64,000 bases of DNA from Eleginops maclovinus (Eukaryota > Chordata > Actinopteri > Perciformes > Eleginopidae): NCBI RefSeq assembly GCF_036324505.1, contig NC_086365.1:5638655-5702654 (forward strand), given 5' to 3'. Within the stretch, counting starts at the first letter, position 1, and each line of letters begins with the position of its first letter. Of the stretch, positions 31,601 to 45,200 are shown one piece after another. Made by a program: the position numbers and the translations under genes. The notes beneath the pieces are model-generated. The model did no database searches, had not been told where the DNA came from, and worked only from the letters and a program-made list of their open reading frames with translations.

Positions 31601-34600
31601 TCTCATTAGGACGACCTTTTAACGGAGAGGTCACAGGCAAAAGGACACAAGCACATGAAACCTCAGTGACTTATGTGTCGTCATGCTTGGGATGCACAGC
31701 GCTTGCTGCTGCCTCATTTGTTGATGGATCAGCTGTATCAAATTCTCTGTTGTGCATTTCCCACACCGTACTCTGCACTAAACATACGGCCATCTTTGAT
31801 AACCAATCAGTGTGCACATACTTCTGGCAGCAGCAGTGCACTTACTGTAGCCTAGTTTCCACACAAGGAAGGGTACTCCTTAATGAGGAGTGTCAGATAG
31901 TTAAAAATAGACACAACTTTTAATGTAAATTGCAGGGGAGATCAGTCGGTAAGCTAAAAAGTAGAAACTAATTGTTATAAATTGCTCTGTCTCAGTGGCC
32001 CATTAATAACCAAAAGATTCCCTGACATTATTTTACCTTTATATTCCACTGAGACACACTGTAGCTGCATTGCAGGGGATGACACAGTTCTTTTTACTGT
32101 GTTTAGTTAAGCATATGGACAGCACATTATGCATCAGATGAAGCTAATGTGGTTTATGTTAACACATTAAACCCCTATTGCAAATAGATGTACTACTCAC
32201 AAGTTTTATTCAAAGTGAAGTAACATTGATCCCAATCACATGCCAGCGTTCCAGTGCTGCAATGCAGTGAGTTATCTTCCCTTACACAGGCCCTGAAGTC
32301 CTATCATCAGTTAGACACCAGAGGGCGATGTCCACATGTGAGAGGGATGGGTTCAGGCGCAGCAGAGCAATCTGCCCGATCTGGACCTTTTCTGTGGTTC
32401 TGACCATCATCCAAAATTAAAACAGACTGCATAACCCCTCGCTAATGCTCCAGGCTTCCTTGCCTTCATCAGGGTGGTGTCTGATGCTGTTTTGTATACA
32501 GTCCATTTATCAGTCAGAATTACCAATACTATACAAAATATTGACCTAGACATACTCAAATATTGATTTAAACAAGTAAGATATATTTATGTGTAGGTGT
32601 GTATAGTAAAATCATTATAGTTTAATGTATTTTATTGTCTGTGTATACATTTAAGTATAATTCTAAAAATATGAATGTGTAGATGTAATAAGCTAAGGCA
32701 TAAACCATTGGTTTGTCACACTTTCAAAAATGATTTTTTTGTGTATTTGAGTTGCATTAGTAAAAAAACACATTATTTTAAGCATAACAACATAAATAAA
32801 ATAAAGTTAAGCAAACTAACAATCACAAGTATGACAAATCAATTTTACTACCATTTTCTAATTCTTTCTAAAAAGTGTTAATAGGTAATGTGTGGTTTGT
32901 TTTAATGTATGGAGAAAGTGTGGTTTCTTTTCCTACCATTTGTGTTATTATAACATTTGGATCACTAGTCATGAGATCTGTAACACGAGAAACAGCCTAA
33001 ACTAGACAAATTGTTATCCTGGTCGTTGTTAACCGTGTCTGAGAGGTTGTTATGGTGACAGGTGTCCCATTGTCCTGTTGTTCTTCACCTTTCCACCAAC
33101 AGCCACTTTTGAGTTTCCTGCTCTGCTCATTATCTCTATCTAATCTCAATTGGTCACTGTGTGCAAGGTCATTTTAGTTCCATGGTGCTGCTGTGTACCA
33201 AGAGCCTGAAACTGAAGCAGCTAAATGAAATTCAGTGGTTATTCATTTTATTATTTACTCTTCTGCTTTTTCTCCAACGAAAGTTCAAAATGTCTGACGT
33301 GGCTACTGACCTTTTGACCTACTAAATATCGCATGTTGCTTGAAACCTTATGTTGCTGTAAAAGGACTAAAAAAGACTACATTTTCATCTGTACTCTGCC
33401 TTTGGCTCCTGGAAATGTATATAAGGCATTTTCACTATACTATCACAAATATCTTATTTGTTATTGACTAAATCCTTATCTTAAATAAGTGTGATTTGAT
33501 GATTATCTTGGTTAGGTTCAGGTCCAGCCCACAAATTCTCAAGTTTTATTGTGTTTTTTTAATAAAGGCTAAGACGAGTAAATTAAAGGAAACTGTCCTG
33601 GGTTAACCACACCTGATTCTTCTAGATCCTTCTTGAATATCATTTTGCTCTCCAGGACCGGCAGGAGCTTCGATCAACTCCTTGTGGGTTTAGATTTCAT
33701 CCAGCAGGGGCCGTGACAAAAATAAATGATCCGTTCTTTGTTGTGCTGGCCGAATGACAGCAGCTCTGTCCAGGATGACTCACTCTCTCAGCAGCGTGCC
33801 ATTCCTGACGCTCTGCTCTACCCATCAGCCAAATTGCCTTGATCCTCCGCTCATTGCCGCCTCTCGCCCACCCTCACTGTGGAGCAAGGTGGTCGCATCC
33901 TCAGGCCTGGCGGCACTTTTTACATCCTATAGGGGTGAGAACGTGCAAAGCAGTGAGCAAATGTGTTGAGAGAATTCCTCACATTCTCCTGCTCGGTCCC
34001 GGTGGCCTGGCTCGGTGTTGGGTTCCTGGGAGAGAGGGAAGAGGAGCCAGGGGGAATCGGCTGCCGACTCAGCAGCTGACACCTCCTCTGATCTCTATCT
34101 CTTCCTACACCCATAAACCAAACTGTCCAGTCTCATGGCAGCCACGTAAACAGAGTTTTTCCTCGTGGACTCGAGGAAAGGCGGCTGCCAGTTCTTGCCT
34201 TGAAGGAGTCGTTGGTTATGGTCGAGGATGTGGCACTAACCAAACCTCAGCCTCAATGTCCACATATTTGGTACAGTGGAGAGGAAAAACTGGATAAACA
34301 CTGAAGATTAAAAAAAAAACTAAAAGTTCCCTTTAGTCTATGAGTCTTATACACTATCAGATTGATAACAAATACATTATCCACATAACTTTGGTATAAT
34401 GGGTTTTCTGGCAGGTGTTAGTAGACTAATGGTTTTCTTGGAGCCTGAATCAATGGGCCAAAAATCTGCTCTGTAAAATTGTACTCTGAAGTTTTTCGGG
34501 GGAAGGATTTCGTAAATGGACAACACTGCTGAGGTCACACTCTTAAGGGCAACACAGTTCATCACATATCGCTCAAGAAACTGCTTAATCACGTCTTGTT

Positions 34601-37600
34601 AGACGGACTTTCACATCTTTCAGCTCTCTTGGGATGCAATGTGATTACTGAGCTTAAATGGAGATCAATGGTCATGATGTGAAGCTTTAACCATCATTAA
34701 GAGTGCATGTCTGTCCACGACTGTCTGTTCTAGCATTTTTTTGTAGCCTCCAAATTTATGTGGTAATTTTATGGTTGTAATGTTGTAATGCAGAGATTTC
34801 AGCTTCTGTTGAAAGGGAAATATTAAACGTTATTGATGTCAGGAGAAACAACTAGTGCCAGAGAAGTATAATAACCTTATGCTCTATTAAAGACTATTTA
34901 TTTTGTTACTTATTAGTTCACAATATCTGTTTCAGTTGTGAAAAGAGATTTCCAAAGAGATTTTAAAAAGCAATACAATTGGATGTGATCCTTCAGAAAG
35001 AGTACTCTTTTTAATTACCTTGTGTTTTTATTTTAAGAAACCAGGGCTGCAACACCTCATGATTTCCATCACCAATATATTATACATTAAAATGTTGGTC
35101 TGTAAGAAAACAATCACATTGCCAAAATATATATCAAAATGTTCTAAACAGTCCAAGACATTTTTTCTTATCATACATACATAGCAGTGAAATCAGCAAA
35201 TCTAATGTAAAATGTAGCATTTTTCTTGGAAATAAATTAAATGATAATTATTATGCAGATCCATTTTCCATTATCAGTAACTGTTTAGTTTCTTTTGTTA
35301 TCTGCTGCTCAATGGCTATTTTTTTAGTATATCTTAGGTACATGAAAAAAAATAACTGCTGTGTCACTGGTTTGGATTTGTAACCGGTGTTAAAGTCACC
35401 TCTGCTTTGCTTCTTTTCCCCTTAGTCACTCTACGCCCAATTTAGCAGCAGACACATCTTTCTCTGCAAGGTGCACAAGCTGTACCCTTGAAAAGATATT
35501 TTTACTGGGAACGCTCCCTTCTGTCAGGCTGCTCTTTGTCTCCTCTGTGCAGCTCAGTGCTTGACACAATAATAATGAAGGAAGCCGAACAGATCTCCTA
35601 ATTTATATTTCTGCTTCTGCGTATGTTCTAGTTACAATGCATGCCAGTTCAGGCTCCCTGCAGATTTGTTGCTTCTCCACTCTCACAATTTTACAAAGCT
35701 GCATTGGAAAAATGCAGTGCAGTTTTTGGCTGTTGAATTAAACATTAGCTGGTTCAGCAAAAGTCTGAACCCTCGAGCTCCTTTCAGGGTTTAACAATTT
35801 TACTAGCCCCGGCTCCACTGGATCCAATGAAATCCAATTATTTATGATCGATCACGACATCCCTGCCAGCCGCTCAATAATGTAAAGTTTTCTCCCAGTT
35901 TTTGTGGGCTTATTTTATAATATAAAAGCGTTCATAAATACGCTTTACGTAAGATATGAATGTTCTACTCTTCATTCTGTGTCATCTGTACACAGTTGGA
36001 CTGAGTATTATACATGCCAACATTTCTGATGTCATTCCAGGGAAATCCCCCCTCGATCTCTGGGTCTCCCCAGCTGTTGTTTCAATCTCATCTTTTAAAG
36101 CCCACGTTAATATAACAGTAATTGAAAGAGCTTTGCATCCTCCCGTATCTAGTTACTGACACTTCGGTAATATGCACACAAGCTGTTTGTATGGCTATTC
36201 CCTCTGGTCCGTTTTCTGATTGATTCGTATGCACTAAATAGATCCTTTAATTGCAAAAAGGACAGCTGACCTGACAATAGGAAAGTGCAGACACTTTTCT
36301 CTTGCTCCAGTCTCTAGTTCCAGGACTTCTACTACAGCTCTAATATATTCCATCAACGTGAGTCCAAAGGCAAAATCAATTTGCTGTGTTATGTGGGCAA
36401 GTTTCCATCCAGCTCCCTCAGTCCTCTCCACTGTGACTCAGGTTTGTTCAGTCTTCATAGCTGGACTACTATCTTACGTTTTTGAAAGGAGAACTTTTGT
36501 TGTGGTATAATTTCTTATGTGCTTTACCCATTATGCAGGTGTACACTTTTAAATAATTGAGCATTTATGGTGTTATGACAGACGCTATTGCATTGTGGAA
36601 AATGTAGGATCCTATTTTCAAAAGTTTGGATATGGGTTATTTGTCTCTTATGAGTTACCTAACTTCATGGCAGTGCAGTACTAATTTTAATTATTCTTAA
36701 AGCAAAAATGTTTACCTTATTTATAGTAAATGTAATATATTTGTATTTTGAACTGCTGGTCTGAGAAAAGAAGACACTTTGTTCACTATTTTCTTATATT
36801 TTATAGGCCAAAAGTGGTTGATTTAATCTAATAGCTCTGTATCTCAATAGACATGCGGGAAACATTATTTCGATCTCTCTGTCTGTACACACAAACTGAA
36901 AGATTGACAAAAAAGTTGAATTGACATGTCATTAGTTTAATTTATTTTATTTAATATTTAAGGAAAAGTGGTATTTTTTTGTACATTGCTTTTAATTTTA
37001 TAAAAGGTGTTATTAGCGAAAGGGCGCCTCAGCCAGTGTAACAGAATTTTCTGAATTAATCTCTTGAGCTCAGCAGCGTCTCATTAGCAGTGCCCACTCT
37101 CCATTGATTGAAGTTACACTCTGTCAATAAGCCCGGAGTTTTGTCTATTCAGGCTGTTGGTTGCCTTGGATTGCATAGTCATCTGCTTACACAGCAAATC
37201 ATTAATTTGCTGGTTCGGTGGGGTCCAGTCTATCTGCTCCAGTGGGACTTAAAGGCATGGTTTTGTCTTTTACTTCATACATACATTTCAAAGTGAAAAC
37301 TATAGAAATAATTGTTTCATATGGTATTGTTGACAACATATGGGGTCAATTATAAATGAAAGAAAATGTGTACACGCAACCACATGTGGAATATATATGG
37401 ATTATTGTTTGCTTGTTTTTTTTTTTTTTGCTGCTGCTGTTTATGAGCAACAAGGCCTCTCTGGTTGCTAAGGTGGGTTTAAGGCTCCCTGGCAGCCAGG
37501 AGCACCTCAGGGCCCCAGAGCCTGCGCTCTGTGACGTGCTGGGAATTCCCCAGAGCATTCATCTCCTCCCAGCACCCTACAGTACGGGATGAAAACCGGG

Positions 37601-38063
37601 ATGTAAAGAAGGGTTAACCCAGTGCACTCAGCTTCACCTTATATCATTTGCTTAATACCATATCCACATTTTTGGGAAAATGTTTAAAAAATCTGAAATT
37701 TTGATTTTGGTCATATTTTGTACATTAACTGTTCCTTCACCACTTTATTTCTGGATCTGAACTAAAAAAATGCTATGCATTTGATTCACGATGTGATATT
37801 ATTCTGTTAAAGGTGTGTAACTTGCAATAATAAAGCGCAATCTGACCAGGCAAAATATCTAGTTGTGTAAACTTCCTGAACAAACAGCTAAGCAAGTGTC
37901 AGACAGATTGCCATTTGCTCTCCTGTGACTGGCTGTGACTGTTTTTACACCTTCCTTCTAAATAAGGCAGCAGGCTGCCAGGACATATGACCACCGTCCC
38001 GATTTGGGTTCTGGACACAGTATCCATCCATCCATCCCATGATTGCTCAACGCCAATGAAAGT

Positions 38064-38085
38064 CACACACACACATACACACACT

Positions 38086-38174
<89 letters not shown>
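38064..38174. repeat. (CA)n microsatellite
   Basis: A CA array of about 110 bp with a few interruptions (ATAC, CTCT) near its left end, intergenic, about 1.2 kb upstream of the fgf6 start codon. Confidence 0.95.
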
Positions 38175-38176
<2 letters not shown>

Positions 38177-38987
38177 CTCCTGCAGGTCTCCCATGTGAGG
38201 AAGAGCTGCGTCAGGTCAGCCACAATTAGCCCACAGGATAACTTACAGAATAGGTTAGCTTACTTTCAAAATAAAAGCACTTGGGGAAAATATTAGTCCC
38301 TAATTTCCTTTTAGATTAGATTTTATGTTAATAAATAGACTATATATATTATTTCTGGTACGTGAATTTTGTGATATGAAAATTACATCCCCATCTTGAA
38401 TACAGGGCTTCAACTAACTTTTGTTTCGACTGACAGTCTGTAACTGTTTTTGATCAGTCATCAATAATTTGTCCCTCAAAAAATATCAAATATCCGTTGC
38501 AGCCCTATGTTTTTATTTGCTGTTTTCCCCTCATTTGCTTAATGGTAATAACAATTTTGGACTACCACCGCCTTAAGTATATCCTTATTATTTTAGCTTA
38601 TTTCTTTTGTATTGATCCATTTTCTTTAAGATGTCCTGGTTGATGGCAAATACATTTTTGTTTAAAACATGTATAACTTAAACAAAGGCCATAGCCTATG
38701 ATTCATGTCATGTTTATACTCATCATGAAACAGTTCAATTACTGCTCCTGCTTTCAATTGATATTGTTGAATTTTTTAATGATAGTTATGCGTTGTGGGT
38801 TGACTCAATGAAGCATTTAATACATTTCTTTGAGTTGGAGCTCAGCCATACTGATAAGGGTTTTATTTTGAAAAGCACCTAAGGAAAAGCTTCTTCGCGT
38901 TCTCTCTGGCTTGTTTGACGCTGATGTGAAGGTGCAGCACCCCCTCATCATTCCTATCAGAAGTGCTGCTGCTGCTGGGGTCCTGTA

Positions 38988-39045
38988 ACTCTCTCTCTCT
39001 CGCTCTCTCTCTCTCTCTCACACACTCTCTCCCTCCTCCTCCCAT
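38988..39045. repeat. (CT)n polypyrimidine tract upstream of fgf6
   Basis: A CT-rich tract with a CACACA interruption, ending in CTCCTCCTCCC, about 350 bp before the fgf6 start codon. GA/CT tracts are common in proximal promoters and can form non-B DNA. The position suggests it lies in the fgf6 promoter or 5' UTR. Confidence 0.8.
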
Positions 39046-39395
39046 CACCTACTTTTGATGGGGGGGTGCAGCAGTGAAGTCACAGTGATGTCATTTTAGG
39101 ATGTGAGAGTCTGTGGGCAAGGTGAGCTGGTTTTGCAGTGAGTGGTGTTCCTTCCACGACCAGCGTTGCCTGTACAGAGGCGCGGAGCGGCGAAAGATGA
39201 TCATCGCCACCGGCACCAATTCAAGCTCCTACGCGCTCTGTCCCTCTCCTCCTGCTCAGATCTCGGGCTATGGAGCCCTGATCTGCCTTGATCCCAAAAT
39301 AAGCCTTTACCACCACCATGCCAAAGGACAACAAATAAGAAGAGTTGCATTTTTAGGGCAGGTAACTTTGACCACGTGCCCCAAAGGTAAACTGG

Positions 39396-40350
39396 ATGGC
39401 CATTGCGCAAAGGTGCCTCTACAGCATGTCCAGCTGGGCCAGGAAGCACTGGACGCTGCCAGCAGTTCTTGTACTGTGGACTTCTCTCTTAGGGATCGTT
39501 TCGTCCTATCCGATTCCGAGCAGGACTAATGCGACTTTAATGGAAAAGAAGTGGGAGACGCTCTTCTCCCGCTCCTACCTGGGTATAGCTGGGGGGAAAT
39601 CAGAGCTGAACTGGGAGAGTGACTATTTGCAGGGCATCAAAAGAGTTCGGCGACTGTACTGCAACGTGGGCATTGGGTTTCACCTGCAGGTGCTCCCGGA
39701 TGGCAGGATAAGCGGTGCACACAATGAGAACCAATACAGTGAGTTGCATCCGGGTAAAGCACTGGACCCGAAAAAAGAGTGTAACCTTATGCGCAGGCAG
39801 TGCGAAAGTTAGAGCGGGTCACTTGTCTTGCATGATATTTAATAAGACGTGTCGGCATGGTTGAAAGTTTCCGAAAGCAAAAACAGTGTACTGAGCCTCA
39901 CATCCGTGCAGTGCGAAATATCCTCCCAAGCCAAAAACATGACAGGAATGCCTGGACCCGGTTTAGACGCTAACTTATTTTTACCCTGAGTCCCGCTGCA
40001 GCAGGACAAACACACAGTCAACACGCTGTACACTACACTCACAGGGCATCATGGTGTTTAATCTGCGAATAGGTGGATACTAATTGAACAGAGATCATCA
40101 TCCAGTCGCAATGCACCTGCAAGGTTACACCCATCACTGCTGCAGAGGCCAGTTTCACTCCACTTTGTCCCCCGGCGCATGCAGCGTCACACTCTGTCTT
40201 TGCTTCCCTAACATTATGTTTCCCTTAGGTCTAATAGAAATCTCCACGGTGGACCGAGGAGTGATCAGCATGTTCGGGGTGAGGAGTGAGCTGTTTGTCG
40301 CAATGAACAGCAGGGGAAGGTTATACGGAACGGTACGTTTGTGCGCAAAT

Positions 40351-40442
<92 letters not shown>

Positions 40443-42285
40443 CCTGCTCAGTGTAAGATGAGTTCACGTAGCTGCTGCATCCCCGGGTTTATGGGCGCTG
40501 TTGTGTTATTAATATGCTCTGATGATAGGGAGGGCTTCTGTCAGTGGGGGAAGAAGTACTCAGATCTTTTACTTAAGGGAAAGTAGCAATGCCACATTGA
40601 GAAAATAATCTGTTACAAGGCCTGCTGTCCCAATTTTACTTCAGTTGATGTATTCCAACTAAAGTGCTGAAAGTTAAAGTATTCATTTTGCAGAATACCA
40701 ACATAATATGTACTATATTGTCAGATAATCTGTGCATTAATGTGCTCATTACTTTAATGTTATAGCTGGTAAAGGTGGGTCTTTAAGTACTTTATTCACT
40801 GCTGGGTAGCTTCTTAGATGTATGTTCTTATGTTAACCTACACTACACAATTGACTTTAATTAAATGAATTAGGTCAACTGATTTAACATAACTGTATTA
40901 GGTTAGTTGAAAGCAATAATATCAAGTTTGAATCATTGCTTTCAACTTACTAACCTTACAGTTATGTGAAATCTGTTGACATAATTCATTTAATTTAAGT
41001 CAACGTTTCAGTTGTTCAGAGTACAATAACAACATCAACAGCTAACTGTACTGGAGTAGAAGTATGAAATAGCAGAAAATGTAAATACTCAAGTGACAAG
41101 CAAGTACCTCAAAATTGTACAAAAGTAATTGTACTTAGTAACTTCTCGACCCTTAGTATGAAAAGCAATAAGGAAAAAGTACTCTAATAAAAAGTAAAGG
41201 TCATGCACTTAACACTGTGTTTAAATAAAAATACAGAAGTGCTACCAACAAAATGTAATTGTATTTCAAAAGTGGTCATTATGTAGTGACACCAGTGTTT
41301 ATACAGTAAATACTGAACAAACAGCTAACAGCTTCAATATGTTTATTGAATGTTGTTACTGTGTGGTAGTATGCAAGAAGCATTTTTATGTATATGAACT
41401 AACTAATTTTGGATTCTAAAAAGCATAACACTTGATCAGATCATGTGTTTAAGTACAATCCTAATCTGTGAAGTCTTTCAGATAAAGGTAGTAGAGTACA
41501 AAGCTTAATATTTGCCTATGACTTGTAGCGAAACTGATTCACTTAATGTATCTCATACTGTATACAGTACAGTATAAAAGTATATATACAGTTTAGAGTG
41601 TATATGATGGTTTATAACTATCCTGTTGATTTGTAATGAGCCTTTAGAAGGAATGTACTCATTTTGTATTTAAAAGAGAAGAATGTAAAGTAGAAAGTGA
41701 ACTTACTTTAAGGTGTATAAAGTATTGTTTTGATGTTGGTATAAACACATTTAACTATATTCAGCCCTAGTATTATGTATTCTATAATGTGTCCCTGTTT
41801 CATGTACATATTATTTTGTTAATCTCTTATTTAGTGGCATTTATCCTTTTAAATCAGGGAGATTATATAAATGTATGCAGAAGGGTAGTTCTATAGTTAG
41901 TCTACCTGGGATTATTTTATGAGTTTTGAGAGCAAAAGCAAGAGCTGGGTATCTTTTGCAACAACATACCACCTCCTCTAGTTTCCTGCTTTGTAGGACG
42001 GCTGTTTGCCAAAGCAAAGGTCACGCTAAAACCTTGCATATGTTGTGAGGATCATCCTGTGTCTGCCATGAGATTTATTGACCCCCTCTCTCTTCTTGGC
42101 ATTTTTAGAGAGTCTTCGTGGACGAGTGCAAGTTCAAGGAGACGTTGCTGCCCAACAACTACAACGCCTATGAGTCTTTTGTTTACAAGGGCTTCTACAT
42201 CGCCCTCAGCAAGCATGGCCGCGCAAAGAGAGGCAACAAGGCCACCACCGCCATGACCGTCACACATTTCCTCCCGCGGCTATGA
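39396..42285 (+). CDS. fgf6: Fibroblast growth factor 6
   Basis: Three coding exons: 39396-39738, 40229-40332 and 42109-42285 (TGA), with the 343/104/177 bp pattern of the FGF4/6 subfamily. They join to 207 residues (human FGF6 208). A hydrophobic N-terminal segment ([17 protein letters not shown]) is the secretion signal, followed by a possible N-glycosylation site NAT. The beta-trefoil core shows [40 protein letters not shown] and [20 protein letters not shown], including the basic heparin-binding loop. FGF6 signals through FGFR1c/2c/4-type receptors, mainly in muscle development and repair. FGF4 is the close alternative; the rad51ap1 and fgf23/tigar/ccnd2 neighbourhood decides for fgf6. 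Intron 2 starts next to a CA array and contains nested MITEs. Confidence 0.95.
40352..40441. repeat. (CA)n microsatellite 19 bp after the fgf6 exon 2 donor
   Basis: A pure CA array of about 45 units begins 19 bp downstream of the fgf6 exon 2 splice donor (GTACGT at 40333). CA arrays near donors are known binding sites for hnRNP L, so an effect on splicing is possible, but only position is seen here. Confidence 0.95.
40545..41155. mobile_element. Fish MITE containing a nested palindromic element
   Basis: The left part (GGGGGAAGAAGTACTCAGAT followed by TTTTACTTAAG) and the right part (AAGTAATTGTACTTAGTAAC then TTCTCGACCCTTAG) resemble the two ends of a widespread percomorph MITE. Its middle is interrupted at about 40851-41004 by a near-perfect palindrome. 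Both are non-coding and lie in fgf6 intron 2. The family name is not known to me. Confidence 0.55.
40851..41004. repeat. 154 bp imperfect palindrome (hairpin MITE)
   Basis: The arm TTGACTTTAATTAAATGAAT continuing to GAAAGCAAT near 40917 is matched by the complement of 40933-41003 with only a few substitutions and two small indels, around a spacer of about 15 bp. The transcript would fold into a single long hairpin. Confidence 0.8.
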
Positions 42286-45200
42286 GAGAAACTGGCAATA
42301 ACTCAATAATTTGCACATGTGGAAGTTCTTCCAGGTAATAAGAAATGCATAGTCATGATATACATACACCGATGGACTGCGAAAGATAACACATATATTT
42401 ATTCTGTTTATATATATCTGTATATTTGGAAAGCTATCTTTGTATATGTACTGTGCTGCTTATTGTTTTTATGGACGGGGAGAGTTGAAGCCTTTGCCTG
42501 TCTCACTTTACCTTGGTGCTTGCTGTAACTGAAGTACGTGTCACTTCCTTTTTGGAGATGGAGGATGAGCTATATCCTGTGCTTTTAAAGAGTGAAATGA
42601 ATACTTTTTATTACCTCAAAGAACCACTTTACTAGATTAAGGGATGCATGGACTTCTGCTCAAATATCTGCTAAGTTTATGATTTCTTTCAAACCTTTTG
42701 AGCACTTGATGGCTCCCTGCCTGATTATTGATGTCCGGCAGAGGAAGAAACCTAAATGCACTACCTTTGCTGCACGATTTAAAGGTGCCTTGGTGTTCCC
42801 ACTTGTGGCCCCCTTAAACTTGCATGTAAGAGACACCCGCCGGAGTCAGAAATAGGGCTGACACTCCGGAGAGGGCCTCCGAGGGGGGGGTTGACTATCT
42901 CTGGTTTATTTTCTTTTCTGTAATTAGATCGATTAAGTAATCTACAGTCTGTGGTTGAGACCAGAGAGCGGTCAGCCATAGAAAGTGGCACCAGGCCATA
43001 AGTTTGACTGTGTGGCATTGCCAGCTTATAAACAGGGTGGAATACATATCTATCCAAGCATGGAGGACATTTTTGTTTGGACCTGGCTTGCACAAGAATA
43101 GACTGAAATGGTAAATGCAAGCGCACAGTAGAACTGTACCTGCACATTGTCCTGAACTGATCTCCTACAGTAAAGCGGGTTGCTGTTTTTGGTATCGCAA
43201 AGCTTAAGCTGCTGCTGAAAATGATGTCTAATGTCCATGAAACCAATGAAAAACAATGTAAATAGTTGCTAGTGTAAAAGAAGAATTGAGGAGCTTTTTG
43301 ACGCTGCTTGTGTCGCAGTTGCCTGAATGAGGCAAAAAGAGTTCAGGTTGCACAGTTAGCCATCGATGATGGTGCCTGAATGTTCCGGTGAGAATCCTTC
43401 CCTCATTTGTTTCTTTTAATTGATCTTTGTGTGCGTGCCCTGGGCCATTTCCCAATTCACTTGACTGTGTGCTCTGCAGCAGCACTGCAGTGGCAGCGAG
43501 GTGTTGGGAGCTGGAGGCAGATAGTTTAAATTCAATTATGGATGAGTCCATCGTGTCTCCTCCGAAGGACTAGAGGACAGTGCAGTTGAGTGCGTTGATG
43601 CACGCTATAAGAAAAGTTATAATTTCTGTTGATTATTAGTTTGATTTCACAAATATGAGGCATAAAACATGTGCATAGAAGCTCCTTTTAATATATAAAG
43701 GGTAATATTTATCTAAGTATTGGTAGGCAAGCTGGCAATTTGTTTGAAGCTCAAGATGTATCATGTTTATTGCCCTCATGTGGATCAGTTTACAAGTTCC
43801 TAGGGGGTTTTTCTTGCTTCTCTCACTTTCAGAGAATCTTACAGTGTGCAGTCACACTCGTACTTTCTGCAGCTGTTGACTTGAAAACCTGAATCATGCT
43901 GCTTCCATCTGTTCTTGTGTTCAGAGAGGAAGCAGGACTATTTAAATCCAGGAAAGACGAATGTGCGGGTGCCGGCCTGCTGTCTTTGTTGTTCGTTAAA
44001 CTTCCTGCAGGAATGTGGATCTGCCAGGATGACAGGCATCCTCCCACATACCTGAGTGCCCCCTCCCCTCTGTGAGCTCTGTCAATCCGCGCCACCCACC
44101 TCTGCTCGTCCCTTACCCCCTCACCCACTGCGGATAGGGACCTTGGGATTCCAGCTGTAACCCAGGAGCTTCCTCCTCTCCTTTCAGCCTTTTTTAGTTC
44201 AAGGTCAGAGTCATGGACCAGCCTTGGCCCCAACACCAGTGGCCGGGGGTGTTCAGCTATATGGGTCGTACTGTTTCCATGAAATAGGAATTTGAAGTAT
44301 CCTTTTCACGCAGGAAACACTTTATTTTAATTTATTGAAGTAATAACTGAAGGGTTGCTCTTCAGCTAACCATGGATAGCTCCTACAGTTCTTCTGAAAC
44401 AACCCTCCTTGATTGATAGAGACCCGCCTCTTTAAAATGCAGCTCCACAACTTGCTCTCCCATCCCCTTTTCTTGGTACTTTTGTCAGAGTATTTTTGGG
44501 ATGGGGACATCTGCAGAGTTAATGCAGTGTGTGAGCAGCAGGCAGAGAGCAGAGTCACGCAGGACCTCACCTCTCCTGCTGCAGGATGGCCCCCCCAGCC
44601 ATCGTCAGGGCGTGCCCTCTGCTGCCGCCACTGACTCCTCTCATCACCAGATGCACCTGCTGCTCGACTGTCTATGACGCACAGATCAATTCATAACAGT
44701 ATTTTTCTAACAGATAAATCTCCTTTTGTTCCGAAGACTTTTTGTTGTGCTAGTGGCAAGGCTACAGAGAGGCAGATTTATCAGGAGCTTTCTAAAAAAC
44801 AACTTGTTGCTGCTGTAGATGAGGCTGCATGAAATACCACCGATAGATGTCTCTTGCTGGGAAAAAAATGTTCGTTTTTGACTGGAGCAGTAAAACAAAA
44901 AACAATATGTGTTTCAGCATTGTCAGAGGAAGCTGTGTAAGTGAACTTTGCGCATGCACAGCAATGAGCACTTCTCTGTCCGCATCACAATCAAAGATGT
45001 CTGACATCTGTAGCAGCACCTTACTTGAGTACAACCTACGGTAAAGAGTTTTCCCACATTTTTCTGTCAAGAAATAGAGCTGGATCCCTAGAAGAGTGAA
45101 CGCCTGCGTCTAAAACTAAAAGCTCACATTTCAGCTTTGACCAAAAAATGTTACCCAAATTTCTCTGTCGTCTTTTTTTCTTTTTCCACAGCTAATCATA

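Larger units (their letters stand above)
28635..39395. other. 10.7 kb without recognisable genes upstream of fgf6
   Basis: No open frame here looks like a vertebrate exon, and the frames present are short with no family resemblance. The sequence is mostly non-repetitive, with a (CA)n array at 38064-38174, a CT-rich tract at 38988-39045 and degenerate MITE pieces. Several stretches have balanced composition and little low complexity (about 33650-34250, 35820-35950, 37020-37160), as conserved non-coding elements often do. The right end must contain the fgf6 promoter and 5' UTR. The regulatory role is inference. Confidence 0.5.

Noticed and set aside
39113..39529. 138-codon frame overlapping fgf6 exon 1
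   Set aside because: Shadow frame; no family resemblance, while the overlapping frame from 39396 is clearly FGF6.
39396..42285. Alternative identity FGF4
   Set aside because: FGF4 and FGF6 are close paralogues, but the rad51ap1 / fgf23 / tigar / ccnd2 neighbourhood is the FGF6 locus.
42779..43551. Minus-strand frames of 107-155 codons between fgf6 and fgf23
   Set aside because: No recognisable domain, no supporting splice structure, composition like surrounding non-coding DNA.
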